A DNA stretch of 64,000 nt from Dyadobacter sp. CY323 (GTDB lineage Bacteria > Bacteroidota > Bacteroidia > Cytophagales > Spirosomataceae). Of this stretch, positions 44,803-53,752 are shown in pieces. The notes below the pieces were generated by a model. It ran no database searches. It saw only the letters and a program-made list of their open reading frames with translations, and was not told the origin of the DNA. Each line of letters starts with the position of its first letter. The first letter of the stretch is position 1. Made by a program: the position numbers and the translations under genes. The DNA lies in NCBI RefSeq assembly GCF_021390245.1, contig NZ_JAJUXH010000002.1, forward strand, positions 558,001 through 622,000, given 5' to 3'.

Positions 44803-46056
44803 TTATTCAGAATTTGAATCATCTGGGGTAATTTGTATGTCGTAGAAATAGTTTCGAGTATTTAAGCCTAAAACGAATGGTTCTGTTAAGTTGGAATTTA
44901 TTGAAAGTAAATTTTCCATGCTTGAATCTGTTATATCAGTAATTGATCCATTTGGGCAAAAAAGTACAACACATTTTCCAGGCGGGTTTTTAACACTATT
45001 GTAAATAATTCCATCAACCTTCCCATTTCTACTAAAAAAAGTCTTAAGGAACTCTGTTACGACCTGAGTTGGAACATATTCAAGGTGATCTTTATCATCT
45101 AGGCTAACTGGTATGCTAAGATCGCTAACAAAGGACTCGATGAACCGACCAACAGCTCTATGCTTTCTCTCATCCAAATCAAATAAACTAGGTATGAATG
45201 AAGATTTACCAAAATCAATAAGATTTAATGGACTTAAATTTATAAACTCGCCAATAGTGATTCTCGAATTGCCCCAAGATAAATCAACTACTTCAAGTTC
45301 ACATGTAGTCACATCAAACGCGCCATAAAACATTGGTATACCAGACGGGCTCATTCGATTGGCGCGGGCATTCTCTCTGGGTGGCGAGCCTAGGTCGTGA
45401 GCATTCTTATTTATCTCTTTATCATGTTGCCTTCCCCTGAAAACTCGAAATCTACCAATGGGATATTTTCTAAAAAGATTTAACCTCTCAATTGCACCAG
45501 CAACCTCATCAAGAATTAAATATGGATTAATGTCATCACCGTAGTCAACGGAATTTGTCTCTTTCCAGCTCTCAGAGAAAAACAGATATCTCACCTCATG
45601 TTTCAGAATATATCTGAATGCCTCCCATCCTTGATACATGATGTCATGCTTACTAAGTGAAAACATATTGTCAAGTTCTGACCAATATTCGTTTTCAAAA
45701 AAAGCACTGATATCTTCAAGAATTTCAAACTCGTCAACCTCAATTTCTGACTCTAAAACGTGAATAGTACTGTGAACATGCACACCTGGAAAACGGTCTT
45801 CATAAAATTCTGCATCCGAGTCATATGCAACACCTCGTAAGTAGGGATCCTCATACTCAGATCGAATCCCTTCTTCTATATGCCGGGCGAGTCTAGTTAG
45901 ACTTGAACAAGCCTTTGGCGTTTCGCAATACTTGCAACGCTGTGTGCCAGCACCACTGAGGATAAAATTTCTTAAATGCTGATCACTAAAATGGTCAGCA
46001 CAGATGAATTCGTCGTCTAAAATATCTATTCCTAGCACGCTATAATTATAAATCAT
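44803..46056 (-). CDS. HEPN-RES protein, probable NAD-degrading toxin
   Basis: The 417-aa protein has an N-terminal HEPN/RES-associated domain with a possible zinc pair (CADHF, CKYCETP) and a C-terminal RES domain. RES blocks are visible: FRVFRGR, ENARANRMSPSGIPMFYGA, YVPTQVVTEFLK and DGIIYNSVKNPPG. RES toxins break down NAD+ by phosphorolysis. The fused N-terminal domain is found in RES proteins without a separate Xre antitoxin, and no Xre antitoxin lies beside it here, so it may act as an autonomous abortive-infection protein. That role is inferred. Confidence 0.82.
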   Translation of the reverse strand: MIYNYSVLGIDILDDEFICADHFSDQHLRNFILSGAGTQRCKYCETPKACSSLTRLARHIEEGIRSEYEDPYLRGVAYDSDAEFYEDRFPGVHVHSTIHVLESEIEVDEFEILEDISAFFENEYWSELDNMFSLSKHDIMYQGWEAFRYILKHEVRYLFFSESWKETNSVDYGDDINPYLILDEVAGAIERLNLFRKYPIGRFRVFRGRQHDKEINKNAHDLGSPPRENARANRMSPSGIPMFYGAFDVTTCELEVVDLSWGNSRITIGEFINLSPLNLIDFGKSSFIPSLFDLDERKHRAVGRFIESFVSDLSIPVSLDDKDHLEYVPTQVVTEFLKTFFSRNGKVDGIIYNSVKNPPGKCVVLFCPNGSITDITDSSMENLLSINSNLTEPFVLGLNTRNYFYDIQITPDDSNSE

Positions 46057-46243
46057 TTAGTTATAATCCCTTCTTCAAATTATCCGTCAAAGTTAGATCT
46101 CTAGATTTGCTTTACTTAACGACGTCCTCAATCAGGTTGTGAAAGACATGTAGTCAGCATCTTGCTTCATTTATGTATCTACATCAGCAGACTCCACCAG
46201 ATACAGGCTTGCTAATGGCTAGCAGATCGTTCCATGCCTAACA

Positions 46244-47146
46244 TTACCTTTCCCACATTTTTGATCTGGTGCCGCTCTCAATAAAATCGGCATAACACAA
46301 GAAGGACTTCCCCAAATCATTCAAAAACAATTTAATTCGATACCTTCCAAATTCTCCGAACTGAATATCATATGGATATATCGGCTTCGAAGTAATGTCA
46401 TTGAAATCAAATACATATTCCAATGACTTCCTGTCTAAATTTTTTGAATAATAGTGATGATCAACTTCAATTTGAGCCCAAGGAAAAAAGCTAGTCATTA
46501 CGTCATGTGCTTCGGAACCTGCATAAGCCACTCCCCATTCCTTCGTAAATAGTACTTCCGAGCCGTCCAAAACTTTTACCTGTATAATAACCTTTTTCAA
46601 GGTCTTGTGCAGATCCTCGAAAAATTCGACTATAACTGTCTTGCCTTCTTGCAATGCGCTCATCATCGGCTTATCCAGAAACAATTTCCGATTTTTAATC
46701 GCCTCATCCGATCCATCGCTTATATCAACTAATTTACTGATGGATTCTCTGTTCAAAAACTGATTGTCAGGAAAGACTACCTTCCAAGCCTTGTCAGTTA
46801 ATTCAACAGATTTCCTATCGATTTGCACCCAGCGAGTCATGTCTGTTTCAGGAACATGCGACACTAGGATTACTGGTAGAGAATGATTTAACCAATAATC
46901 ATGGTGTTTCGGATCTCCATAAAATACCCATTTTCCACCAACATTCTTCAAATAACTTGCTCCTGTCTTGATTTGGATACCTATTATTTTTCCAGTAGCA
47001 AAACCATCGCGGGCAACTTCGACATGGGCGTCTATTCCGGTATCCAATGTTGGTTGCTCTCTAAACATCCATCCCAACTTTGAGAAAAATGCCGACACGG
47101 CATCGATTCCGAGTCGCTGAGTAATGTCTATCTGAGGTAATAGCAT
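46244..47146 (-). CDS. DUF4365 nuclease-like protein
   Basis: The start at 47146 (MLLPQIDITQRLGIDAVSAFF) fits the family better than the upstream ATG at 47263. The 300-aa product has a PD-(D/E)xK-like core: GIDAHVEVARDG followed by KIIGIQIKTGASYL, with D, E and K in the expected order. HHDYWLNHSLPVILV is typical of DUF4365. Such domains occur in defence and anti-restriction settings. Substrate is unknown. It stands alone between the RES gene and an SDR remnant. Confidence 0.78.
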   Translation of the reverse strand: MLLPQIDITQRLGIDAVSAFFSKLGWMFREQPTLDTGIDAHVEVARDGFATGKIIGIQIKTGASYLKNVGGKWVFYGDPKHHDYWLNHSLPVILVSHVPETDMTRWVQIDRKSVELTDKAWKVVFPDNQFLNRESISKLVDISDGSDEAIKNRKLFLDKPMMSALQEGKTVIVEFFEDLHKTLKKVIIQVKVLDGSEVLFTKEWGVAYAGSEAHDVMTSFFPWAQIEVDHHYYSKNLDRKSLEYVFDFNDITSKPIYPYDIQFGEFGRYRIKLFLNDLGKSFLCYADFIESGTRSKMWER

Positions 47147-47263
47147 AAAAAAATCTTTAGTCCGTGAAAAATGCCAAACATAAAATAGCTTCGATACTAA
47201 AAGTATCATAGCTGTTTTATTACTTACGGTTTGCGGGCACTTTTGCTGCGGAAGCCATTTCAT

Positions 47264-47456
47264 CTAAACCCATACATCCACCAAAACAGAAAGCTGCTCC
47301 TTAGTAATCCACCCCGCATCATCGGAAGCAAGAAATACTGCTGCTTTCGCAATGTCTTCGGCCTGGCCATGGCGACCAAGTAGTGTATTGGCGGTAATAC
47401 ATTTTACCATAATAACTGCCGAAGGTGATGCCCGCACTGTTTACAATGAAGTCACC
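47264..47456 (-). pseudogene. Remnant of a short-chain dehydrogenase gene
   Basis: On the minus strand two frames read DFIVNSAGITFG and then LLGRHGQAEDIAKAAVFLAS with DDAGWITKEQL, ending in a TAG at 47264. These are the NSAGIT and C-terminal blocks of SDR enzymes, so most of the gene has been deleted and the frame is broken. It is squeezed between the helicase stop and the DUF4365 gene. Confidence 0.8.
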
Positions 47457-50400
47457 TCACCCAACCGCCATCTTCGCCATCTCCTTCCAGATATAATGCG
47501 GAGCTGACTCGCGCAATGCCCAATTGATACTCATAGGCTTCGCTCCATAATGGTCGATATAATACGCCAGGCCAAGGAAGACATAGGCAACTGTATTATT
47601 GAATTCATCATTGTTCTTCTCCCGCACAAAAAGAAGAATCGATTTTCCCGTTTGCTTTTGTTTTACATATGACAGCCCCTTGCCGGTTTCAGGCCTGGCG
47701 GTGTTCTGAGATTGCCAGTGAAAGATCTTTTCACTGACCGCGTAATCGTTATACAATGTGGTCGGAGAGTAATTTGCTTCTGTCTTTTCTAGCGTTATGA
47801 GCAGCAATTCGGCATTCTTCGCTTCCAGGTTTACGACCCCTTCCCGGTTGCTGGATTTCCTTTCAAATGTGCTTTCTCCGAAAGCGGCCAAGATCTGTTC
47901 TCTCGAATATCGACTATGTACTTTGATCGGTTGAACGAAAGGCAGATCAGCGTCCATTTCGATGTGCGCAATTCTGTCGATAACGAGTTCGAGCAGCTCG
48001 GCCATTTCACTGACTAGCTGTTCATTTCTTCCAATTTTTGCAATACTTGCCGATAGGTCCTCTGCTCCGCCTGGGCTTTGCCAAAAGTCGTAGTGAAGCA
48101 TGGTGAGCATTAACTTTTCATGATCGGGCAACGCATTTACATCTACCTGAAACTTCTGCTTCGCCATCCTTAGAATAAATGACAAATAGCTAAATGAATT
48201 ACAGCAGAGCCATTTTTTCAGTATCGTGCGCTTTGTCTCCTCCTCATTGATTGGCGAAAGAACATCCAACCGTTTCGCCAACTGACAGAGTCTGCTCCAA
48301 GTCGCTCGCTTGTAAATCGCTTGCAGCGGAATGTTATGGAACGCGACAAAGTTTTTAAGCGATAAAGGCAGTGTGGTTTGATGCCGAAAATTGGCGACTT
48401 TGGCAACTAGCTGATTCGTATTGAGCTGGGTCGCTGACCGTATATTTTTTAGAATGATTTCCTTTGCCTTCTTTTCCAAAACAATGGAGCATCCCAACGG
48501 CAGATGTGGAAAATCACGTTCGAGCTCTTCCAGCGTGGAAGTATTGGTTTTACCTATGAGCGCCCTGAACTTACCTTGAAAATCGTATTCCGGCCGGGCA
48601 TTGCCAACAAAGTCAAGAACAGTCAGGCACTCCTTACCTTCTGCCAGTCGCAAACCCCTACCAAGTTGTTGAAGAAACACGGTCAAACTTTCGGTAGGTC
48701 GTAAAAACAGCACTGTGTCAATTTCCGGGATATCGACACCCTCATTGAAAATATCAACTACGAAGAGGTAATTGATATCCTTTCGCAACAATTTAGATTT
48801 GATGGTGGATCTCAGTTCTTCACGGTCGCCTCCGCTGATCAGGTAATCCGCTTTTAGCCCAGCCAATAAAAACTTTTCCGCCATGTAAATGGCGTGTTCC
48901 CGAGTTACGCAAAAACCCAGTGCCCTGACATCCTCATAGTCTGTGAGATAGTTTCTGCAATGATTAATTATTTCTCCCACGCGAAGATCATTGTGCGTGT
49001 AAATTTTCGTCAGCTCGCTTGGGAGATAGCGTCCATTCTGCCAGGTCGCATTAGATAAATCTGTACTGTCGCTAATGCCAAAATATTGAAATGGACAAAG
49101 CAATTTCCTGTTCATCGCCTCGGGCAACCTAATTTCGGCTGCAATTGTATCGCAAAAATCCGCCAGAATATCAGCCCCGTCTGTACGTTCGGGAGTCGCG
49201 GTTAAGCCAAGAAGCACCTTCGGCTCAAATTTATTTAGAATTGGGCGGTAGCTATTTGCGGCAATGTGGTGCACTTCATCAACGATAATGAAGTCATAAT
49301 AGCTTTCCGAAAGCGGTAGCTCCTCAATGCGATTTGCAAGAGTCATCACGGAGGCAAACACAACATCGTAGTTGTCTGGCTCAATGCCGTCAACCCAGAG
49401 ATCGCCAAAGTTGTTGTCACGTAGAATGCCCGCAAACGTTGCCCTTGCCTGCATCAGTATCTCCTTTCTGTGTGCAACGAAAAGCAGTCTCGCGTGGGGC
49501 TGCGTTTTAAGAAAGTTCTTGAAATCAAATGCCGAGACTACCGTTTTGCCTGTACCGGTCGCAGCGACAATCAAGTTTCTATTCCTATTATGAATTTGCC
49601 TCTCCGCTTGAAGCTTTTCTAAAATTTCTTCCTGAAATGGTAAAGGCGTTATATCAAAGAAAAAAGACCTTTCGATTTGACCTTTGTTCTTCTCTCTACC
49701 GAGTGCTACTTTCAATTTCTTGGAATGTTCTCCTCGTCGGAAGTATTCGAACTCTCGGTCTTGCCAATACGTCTCGAAAGTTTTTGCAAACTTGTCGATG
49801 ATGTGGCCAACTTCCTGAGTCGTCACTTTCAAGTTCCATTCTAAGCCGCTGGTTAATGCAGTCCTAGAAAGATTGGCTGAGCCAATGTAGCCGGTATTGA
49901 AGCCAGTGTTTCGAAAGAATAGGTAAGATTTGGCATGTAGCCGTTCATTTTTTGTGTTATATGAAATCTTCACCTCGCAATTAGGTAGCCCCGCTAAAAA
50001 CTCCACTGCTCTCAAGTCTGTTGCACCCATGTAGGAGGTGGTGATGATTTTAAGAGGGTTACCTCGACGGGTAAATTCTTCAAGTTCCTTCTGGAAAATT
50101 CTAATACCCGACCATTTAATGAAGGAAACAAGGAAGTATATCTTATCAGCTGACAGTATTTCTTTTTTCAACTCACTTTCGAGCGAAAGCCCGACATTGG
50201 AACCTGTGAATAACTCGCTTTGTCCTAGGCCTGTAAATGGGGTTATTTCCTTGATATGGTTTTCAAAATCAGAGAAAGGGGCATCCATTTTCGCGAATAC
50301 AGCATTCAGGATTTTCCCATTTATCGAAACCAAATCATCATCGAAATCTGTGTGATCCAACTCGGTTCGAAGTACCCTGATGATTTTGTTTGACAATTCG

Positions 50401-50600
50401 ATTTGATATTCAATACTATCATCTCCCGATATCAAACTTAGACCGTAGTTCAAAAGGCGACTTACATGCTGACTAAGCACGCGAGCGACCTCACTCTTTT
50501 CGACAGGTGTTTCCTTTACAAAGAATTGTTGTTTATCGAGGGAGCTTATCTTTGAAGCGATGAGCTTGGTGATCAAATTCTCGTAAAGGCCTTGCTGCAT
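47457..50600 (-). CDS. PLD-nuclease/DEAD-helicase/DUF3427 protein
   Basis: The 1,047-aa protein has an N-terminal phospholipase-D-like nuclease domain with H222-A-K224 and GYIGSANLSR. A superfamily 2 helicase follows: Walker A AATGTGKT (346-353), DEVHH, LTATPERTDG, and the motif VI region QQLGRGLRLAEGKE. The C-terminal part is the DUF3427 region (SRYSREQILAAFGE, PTTLYNDYAVSEKIFHWQSQ). This architecture occurs in restriction and defence islands. It probably binds, unwinds and cuts DNA. A PDDEXK nuclease gene starts divergently 114 bp away, suggesting a shared control region. Confidence 0.88.
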   Translation of the reverse strand: MQQGLYENLITKLIASKISSLDKQQFFVKETPVEKSEVARVLSQHVSRLLNYGLSLISGDDSIEYQIELSNKIIRVLRTELDHTDFDDDLVSINGKILNAVFAKMDAPFSDFENHIKEITPFTGLGQSELFTGSNVGLSLESELKKEILSADKIYFLVSFIKWSGIRIFQKELEEFTRRGNPLKIITTSYMGATDLRAVEFLAGLPNCEVKISYNTKNERLHAKSYLFFRNTGFNTGYIGSANLSRTALTSGLEWNLKVTTQEVGHIIDKFAKTFETYWQDREFEYFRRGEHSKKLKVALGREKNKGQIERSFFFDITPLPFQEEILEKLQAERQIHNRNRNLIVAATGTGKTVVSAFDFKNFLKTQPHARLLFVAHRKEILMQARATFAGILRDNNFGDLWVDGIEPDNYDVVFASVMTLANRIEELPLSESYYDFIIVDEVHHIAANSYRPILNKFEPKVLLGLTATPERTDGADILADFCDTIAAEIRLPEAMNRKLLCPFQYFGISDSTDLSNATWQNGRYLPSELTKIYTHNDLRVGEIINHCRNYLTDYEDVRALGFCVTREHAIYMAEKFLLAGLKADYLISGGDREELRSTIKSKLLRKDINYLFVVDIFNEGVDIPEIDTVLFLRPTESLTVFLQQLGRGLRLAEGKECLTVLDFVGNARPEYDFQGKFRALIGKTNTSTLEELERDFPHLPLGCSIVLEKKAKEIILKNIRSATQLNTNQLVAKVANFRHQTTLPLSLKNFVAFHNIPLQAIYKRATWSRLCQLAKRLDVLSPINEEETKRTILKKWLCCNSFSYLSFILRMAKQKFQVDVNALPDHEKLMLTMLHYDFWQSPGGAEDLSASIAKIGRNEQLVSEMAELLELVIDRIAHIEMDADLPFVQPIKVHSRYSREQILAAFGESTFERKSSNREGVVNLEAKNAELLLITLEKTEANYSPTTLYNDYAVSEKIFHWQSQNTARPETGKGLSYVKQKQTGKSILLFVREKNNDEFNNTVAYVFLGLAYYIDHYGAKPMSINWALRESAPHYIWKEMAKMAVG

Positions 50601-50714
50601 GGGGCGGGTTTGGAAAAGTACTTAGCTAATGTTGCAAAAAACAATTTGACAAAGAGTCAGTTTGGTTGGTCTTAACAACGTAGATTGAGTTAAATATTAC
50701 TCTCTGCAAAACTT

Positions 50715-51773
50715 ATGAAAGAAACTCAAACCCCAAATATCTTTAGATTGGCCACAAAGGAATTATCCCAAGATGGCTTTTTTGCATGGCTATTGCAATG
50801 GGCCGATCAAAACTTTGAACATATTAATAGTGACTTGAATCATACTGCTCAAGATTTCGTGAGGAGGCTGATTGGACAAACCGATAATTACGCCGTTACT
50901 ACGGTAGTAGCTGGTAGGCAATGGCACAATATAGATGTATGGGCAGAAGTTAATGGTGAGTATTTCATATGCATAGAAGATAAAACCAACACTAGCAGGC
51001 ACTCTAATCAACTCACCCGTTACAAAAAGCTTGTGGAAGACGAGTACGATGGCAAGCCGCATACGCTCATATTTATATATCTAAAAACTGGGAATGAAAG
51101 CCTTTCATCTCTAGGGCTAATTGCTAACAAAGAGGGATATGAGACGATTGACAGGGCGATAGTACTAGAAATACTTAATAGGCGTCAGGTAAACAATGAT
51201 ATCTTCAACGACTTTCGATCGTACTTGACACAATTGCAGGAGTTAACGAATTCGTGCTCTAATCTTAGGGCAATAAACACTGACGAAAGTGCCGCCCAAG
51301 GGTTCTACCTTAATTTACAAAAGATTATCCCTGAATGGACTGATTGGAACTATGTATCGAATCCTACTGGCGGTTTTTGGGGATTTTGGTATCACTGGGT
51401 ACAGATTAATGACTTTAAATTGTATATCCAGATTGAAAATAAGATTAAGGTTGATTTACAGGTCAAAATCAAAATTGAAGGCAAGGCACCAAGTATCGAC
51501 TATTTAAACCAGCTATGTTCCCAGCTAGGAGAATTAGCGTCTAGACATGGACTCCTGGTCGCCAGGCCCAAAAAATTTAGTCTAGGGAATACATCGACGC
51601 TCGCGATTGTTGTGAATGCTTTTCCATCGGCTTCTGACGAAGAGATCGATTTGTCGCATATCTTAAACAATCTTCAAAACCTCCAGCAAGTACTGGATGA
51701 ATATGCCTTGATAGCTGGCAGTAAGGAGAATGTGGAAATACCCAAGATGAGTCGCGATGTAGCGAGTGACTAG
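50715..51773 (+). CDS. PD-(D/E)XK nuclease family protein (PDDEXK_4)
   Basis: The 352-aa protein has the family's opening (ETQTPNIFRLATKELSQDGFFAWLLQWAD) and the nuclease core WHNIDVWAEVNGEYFICIEDKTN, with the Asp and the E-x-K pair of the active site. HSNQLTRYKKLV follows. The C-terminal half is beta-rich. PDDEXK_4 proteins are common in phage-defence loci. It is divergent from the helicase gene and may act with it, although no direct evidence is visible. Confidence 0.85.
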   Translation: MKETQTPNIFRLATKELSQDGFFAWLLQWADQNFEHINSDLNHTAQDFVRRLIGQTDNYAVTTVVAGRQWHNIDVWAEVNGEYFICIEDKTNTSRHSNQLTRYKKLVEDEYDGKPHTLIFIYLKTGNESLSSLGLIANKEGYETIDRAIVLEILNRRQVNNDIFNDFRSYLTQLQELTNSCSNLRAINTDESAAQGFYLNLQKIIPEWTDWNYVSNPTGGFWGFWYHWVQINDFKLYIQIENKIKVDLQVKIKIEGKAPSIDYLNQLCSQLGELASRHGLLVARPKKFSLGNTSTLAIVVNAFPSASDEEIDLSHILNNLQNLQQVLDEYALIAGSKENVEIPKMSRDVASD

Positions 51774-51989
51774 ATCAGCCGAAAATCCAATCAAAACCAA
51801 CGCGAATACTATCCCATATCTCTGCACGCTTAAATGAATTTTTTTTAGGTTTGCGAAGACGGTGGCTTCTGTAAGCAGACATAAACATACCAGCTAAAAG
51901 CCAGATGGGCTGAATAGATTGCGCTGAATCGAAAAATAATCGAAGTTTGAAAAAAGGAAAGGTAAAATAGAACTTTGACACAATTGCCG

Positions 51990-52571
51990 ATGGACAAATC
52001 AAACGGATACGAAATCTACGCTACAACATTCATTTGCTGCCGCTCGAAAGGCATCAATGGAGTCGGTACGGCATCGGTGCGGCGCTGGGCAAGGTTACTA
52101 CCTTCAAATGCGACGGTACTGGATATAGGTTGTGGCATAGGCGACCCGATTTCGAAGACATTGGTAGATGAAGGTTTGAACATTTATGGCATCGATGCCT
52201 CACCTTCAATGGTTCAAATCTTCAAGCAGAACTCCCCAAATAGTACCGTCGTCTGTGAGGCCGTGGAAGATTCCTCGTTGTTCAACCGGCAGTTTGATGC
52301 CATCATTGCCTGGGGGCTAATGTTCCTTTTGCCGGAAGAAATACAGGAAATGGTGATTCGAAAAATGGCAAATGCGTTGTTCACGGGAAGAAAGTTGCTA
52401 TTTACGGCTCCTTCTCAGAAAATGAAGTGGAACGATGCCATCACAGAAATAGAATCGCTATCGCTTGGAGCGGAGAGATACAATGAATTACTAGCTGCAT
52501 CGGGACTTTCGCTCATCGAGGAATTCGAGGATGAAGGGGACAACCATTACTATTCTGCGGAAAAGCGTTAG
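51990..52571 (+). CDS. Class I SAM-dependent methyltransferase (island copy)
   Basis: The start at 51990 (MDKSNGYE) matches the start of the paralogue at 60.1 kb. The 193-aa protein has motif I VLDIGCGIGDP, then GIDASPSMV and an acidic DAIIAWG. The substrate is unknown. Most residues are identical to the chromosomal paralogue at 60151-60732, so one copy probably came from the other or from a common recent source. The C-terminal half of the paralogue is conserved too, so this copy looks intact. It is not obviously linked to the nuclease gene upstream (216-bp gap). Confidence 0.88.
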   Translation: MDKSNGYEIYATTFICCRSKGINGVGTASVRRWARLLPSNATVLDIGCGIGDPISKTLVDEGLNIYGIDASPSMVQIFKQNSPNSTVVCEAVEDSSLFNRQFDAIIAWGLMFLLPEEIQEMVIRKMANALFTGRKLLFTAPSQKMKWNDAITEIESLSLGAERYNELLAASGLSLIEEFEDEGDNHYYSAEKR

Positions 52572-52788
52572 GTCGAACCACTTTCCAATCAGCACCGGGT
52601 AGTGTCGCAACAACTCTACCCCGCATTCCCTCGCTGACCAGACGACCAAGAAAGGCAGCAAACGGTTCAATGTTCTGTTCCACACTGGCTTTTTCCAATG
52701 ACTCAGAATGACCGCAATCCGTTTTTGCGGCACATCGTGCAGGAAGTGAATGGCCTCTGCAAATCTCCTCGTGGTGTTGCCATATCAA
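52562..52788 (-). pseudogene. Possible remnant of a Fic family gene C-terminus
   Basis: On the minus strand a frame reads ESLEKASVEQNIEPFAAFLG and RLVSEGMRGRVVATLPGADW, resembling the end of Fic/DOC proteins (A-L-E-x-A-S-V-x-x-D-I-x-P-F-x-x-F-L). Upstream, HFLHDVPQKRIAVILS lies in another frame. There is no start and no clear stop, and the frame runs into the methyltransferase gene. It looks like debris of an earlier insertion. Confidence 0.45.
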
Positions 52789-52928
52789 TCTACCAAATCA
52801 TGCGGTGGTTAATCAATTGAATGTTGTTGTGTCAATACTATTCAATCGCGTTGTGGTATTTCTATTAAATCGCGTTGTGATAGTCTTATTAGATGATGCG
52901 GGAAAGGAATAACTTGAATAGTGAACTG

Positions 52929-52984
52929 TACCTGATCAGGTATAATCCAACGAAATGGGTACGTTTTATACCTTATCAGGTATA
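52929..52984. promoter_or_regulatory. Pair of TACCT-AGGTA operator palindromes
   Basis: A perfect 14-bp palindrome TACCTGATCAGGTA (52929-52942) and a second near-perfect site TATACCTTATCAGGTATA (52967-52984) lie 38 bp apart around the start of the decayed antitoxin gene. They look like autoregulatory operators of a HipB/Y4mF-type antitoxin. Confidence 0.65.
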
Positions 52985-53185
52985 TGTTTGTCTAGCTTCC
53001 AAGCATTTTTTAAAGAAGGGCGTAAAGCAGTTGGACTTACGCAGGAAGAACTTGCTTTCAAAGCAGGTGTCGGTCTACGCTTTATTCGCGACTTGGAACA
53101 AGGGAAGAAAACGCTTCGATTTGATAAGGTTAATTAGGTTCTATCGCTACTCGGAAGGAAGTGGGTGGCAGATCTCAGACGGTAA
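52955..53185 (+). pseudogene. Decayed Y4mF/HipB-family antitoxin gene
   Basis: The frame contains FKEGRKAVGLTQEELAFKAG and VGLRFIRDLEQGKKTLRFDK, the HTH of Y4mF-type antitoxins. It is cut by a TAG at 53135 where the family has Gln (VNQVL). Past this stop the same frame continues VLSLLGRKWVADLRR to a stop at 53183. The second operator overlaps the apparent start region, so the 5' end may be frameshifted as well. The HipA-like toxin that normally follows is missing. Confidence 0.72.
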
Positions 53186-53270
53186 TTAGGAGAGAAAGAA
53201 TATCAGTTGACGCAATGAACCAGTGAAATGGCTTGATCGAAAATGTAAGCAAAATTGTTTATATTCATAT

Positions 53271-53723
53271 ATGGATAGGCAGTTTGAAAAATACAAGGGT
53301 ATACACCCAGGATTCGTTCTTGAGCGCGAACTAAAAAAGCGATCAATCAAGCAGCGTCCTTTTGCCCTATCTATTGCTGAACATCCACAGAGCTTTAACG
53401 CTATTATCAAAGGAAAACGCAGCCTGAGTACCGCGCTGGCACTTAAAATCGAAAAGGGGCTAGATCTTGACGAGGGTACATTTGTAATGCTTCAAGCATA
53501 CTATGACATCAAGAAGGAGAAGGAAAAACAATTAAAGCTGACTCCTAATTTGATGATATTAAGAAAGTCACTGTTCTGGGATACCGACGTTGACCGCATT
53601 GATTGGGAGAAACAAGCAAAGGCTGTTATTGAAAGGGTCTTTGAACGCGGGAATAATGATGAGAAAGAGGAAATGACAAGGTTTTATGGACAAGCAAAAA
53701 TTCAATCGGTGCTTGCCGGTTAA
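53271..53723 (+). CDS. XRE/HigA-like antitoxin with DUF6922-like C-terminus
   Basis: The start at 53271 (MDRQFEKYKGIHPGFVLERELKK) is preferred over the upstream ATG at 53223. The 150-aa protein has a HigA-like HTH (IHPGFVLERELKKRSIKQRPF, here in its first part) and a C-terminal block SLFWDTDVDRIDWEKQAKAV followed by ERVFERGNNDEKEEMTRFYG. In Bacteroidota this C-terminal block usually belongs to the antitoxin of an AbiEii-type nucleotidyltransferase toxin. Here the next gene is not an AbiEii protein but a 123-aa unknown protein, 29 bp downstream. Confidence 0.7.
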   Translation: MDRQFEKYKGIHPGFVLERELKKRSIKQRPFALSIAEHPQSFNAIIKGKRSLSTALALKIEKGLDLDEGTFVMLQAYYDIKKEKEKQLKLTPNLMILRKSLFWDTDVDRIDWEKQAKAVIERVFERGNNDEKEEMTRFYGQAKIQSVLAG

Positions 53724-53752
53724 AAGAATAAAACACGTGTACTAAAATCGGA

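Noticed and set aside
51775..52002. 75-codon minus-strand frame in the gap before the methyltransferase
   Set aside because: It has no family resemblance and overlaps the methyltransferase start.
52893..53189. 98-codon plus-strand frame
   Set aside because: It is a shadow of the decayed Y4mF antitoxin, which has clear family motifs in another frame.
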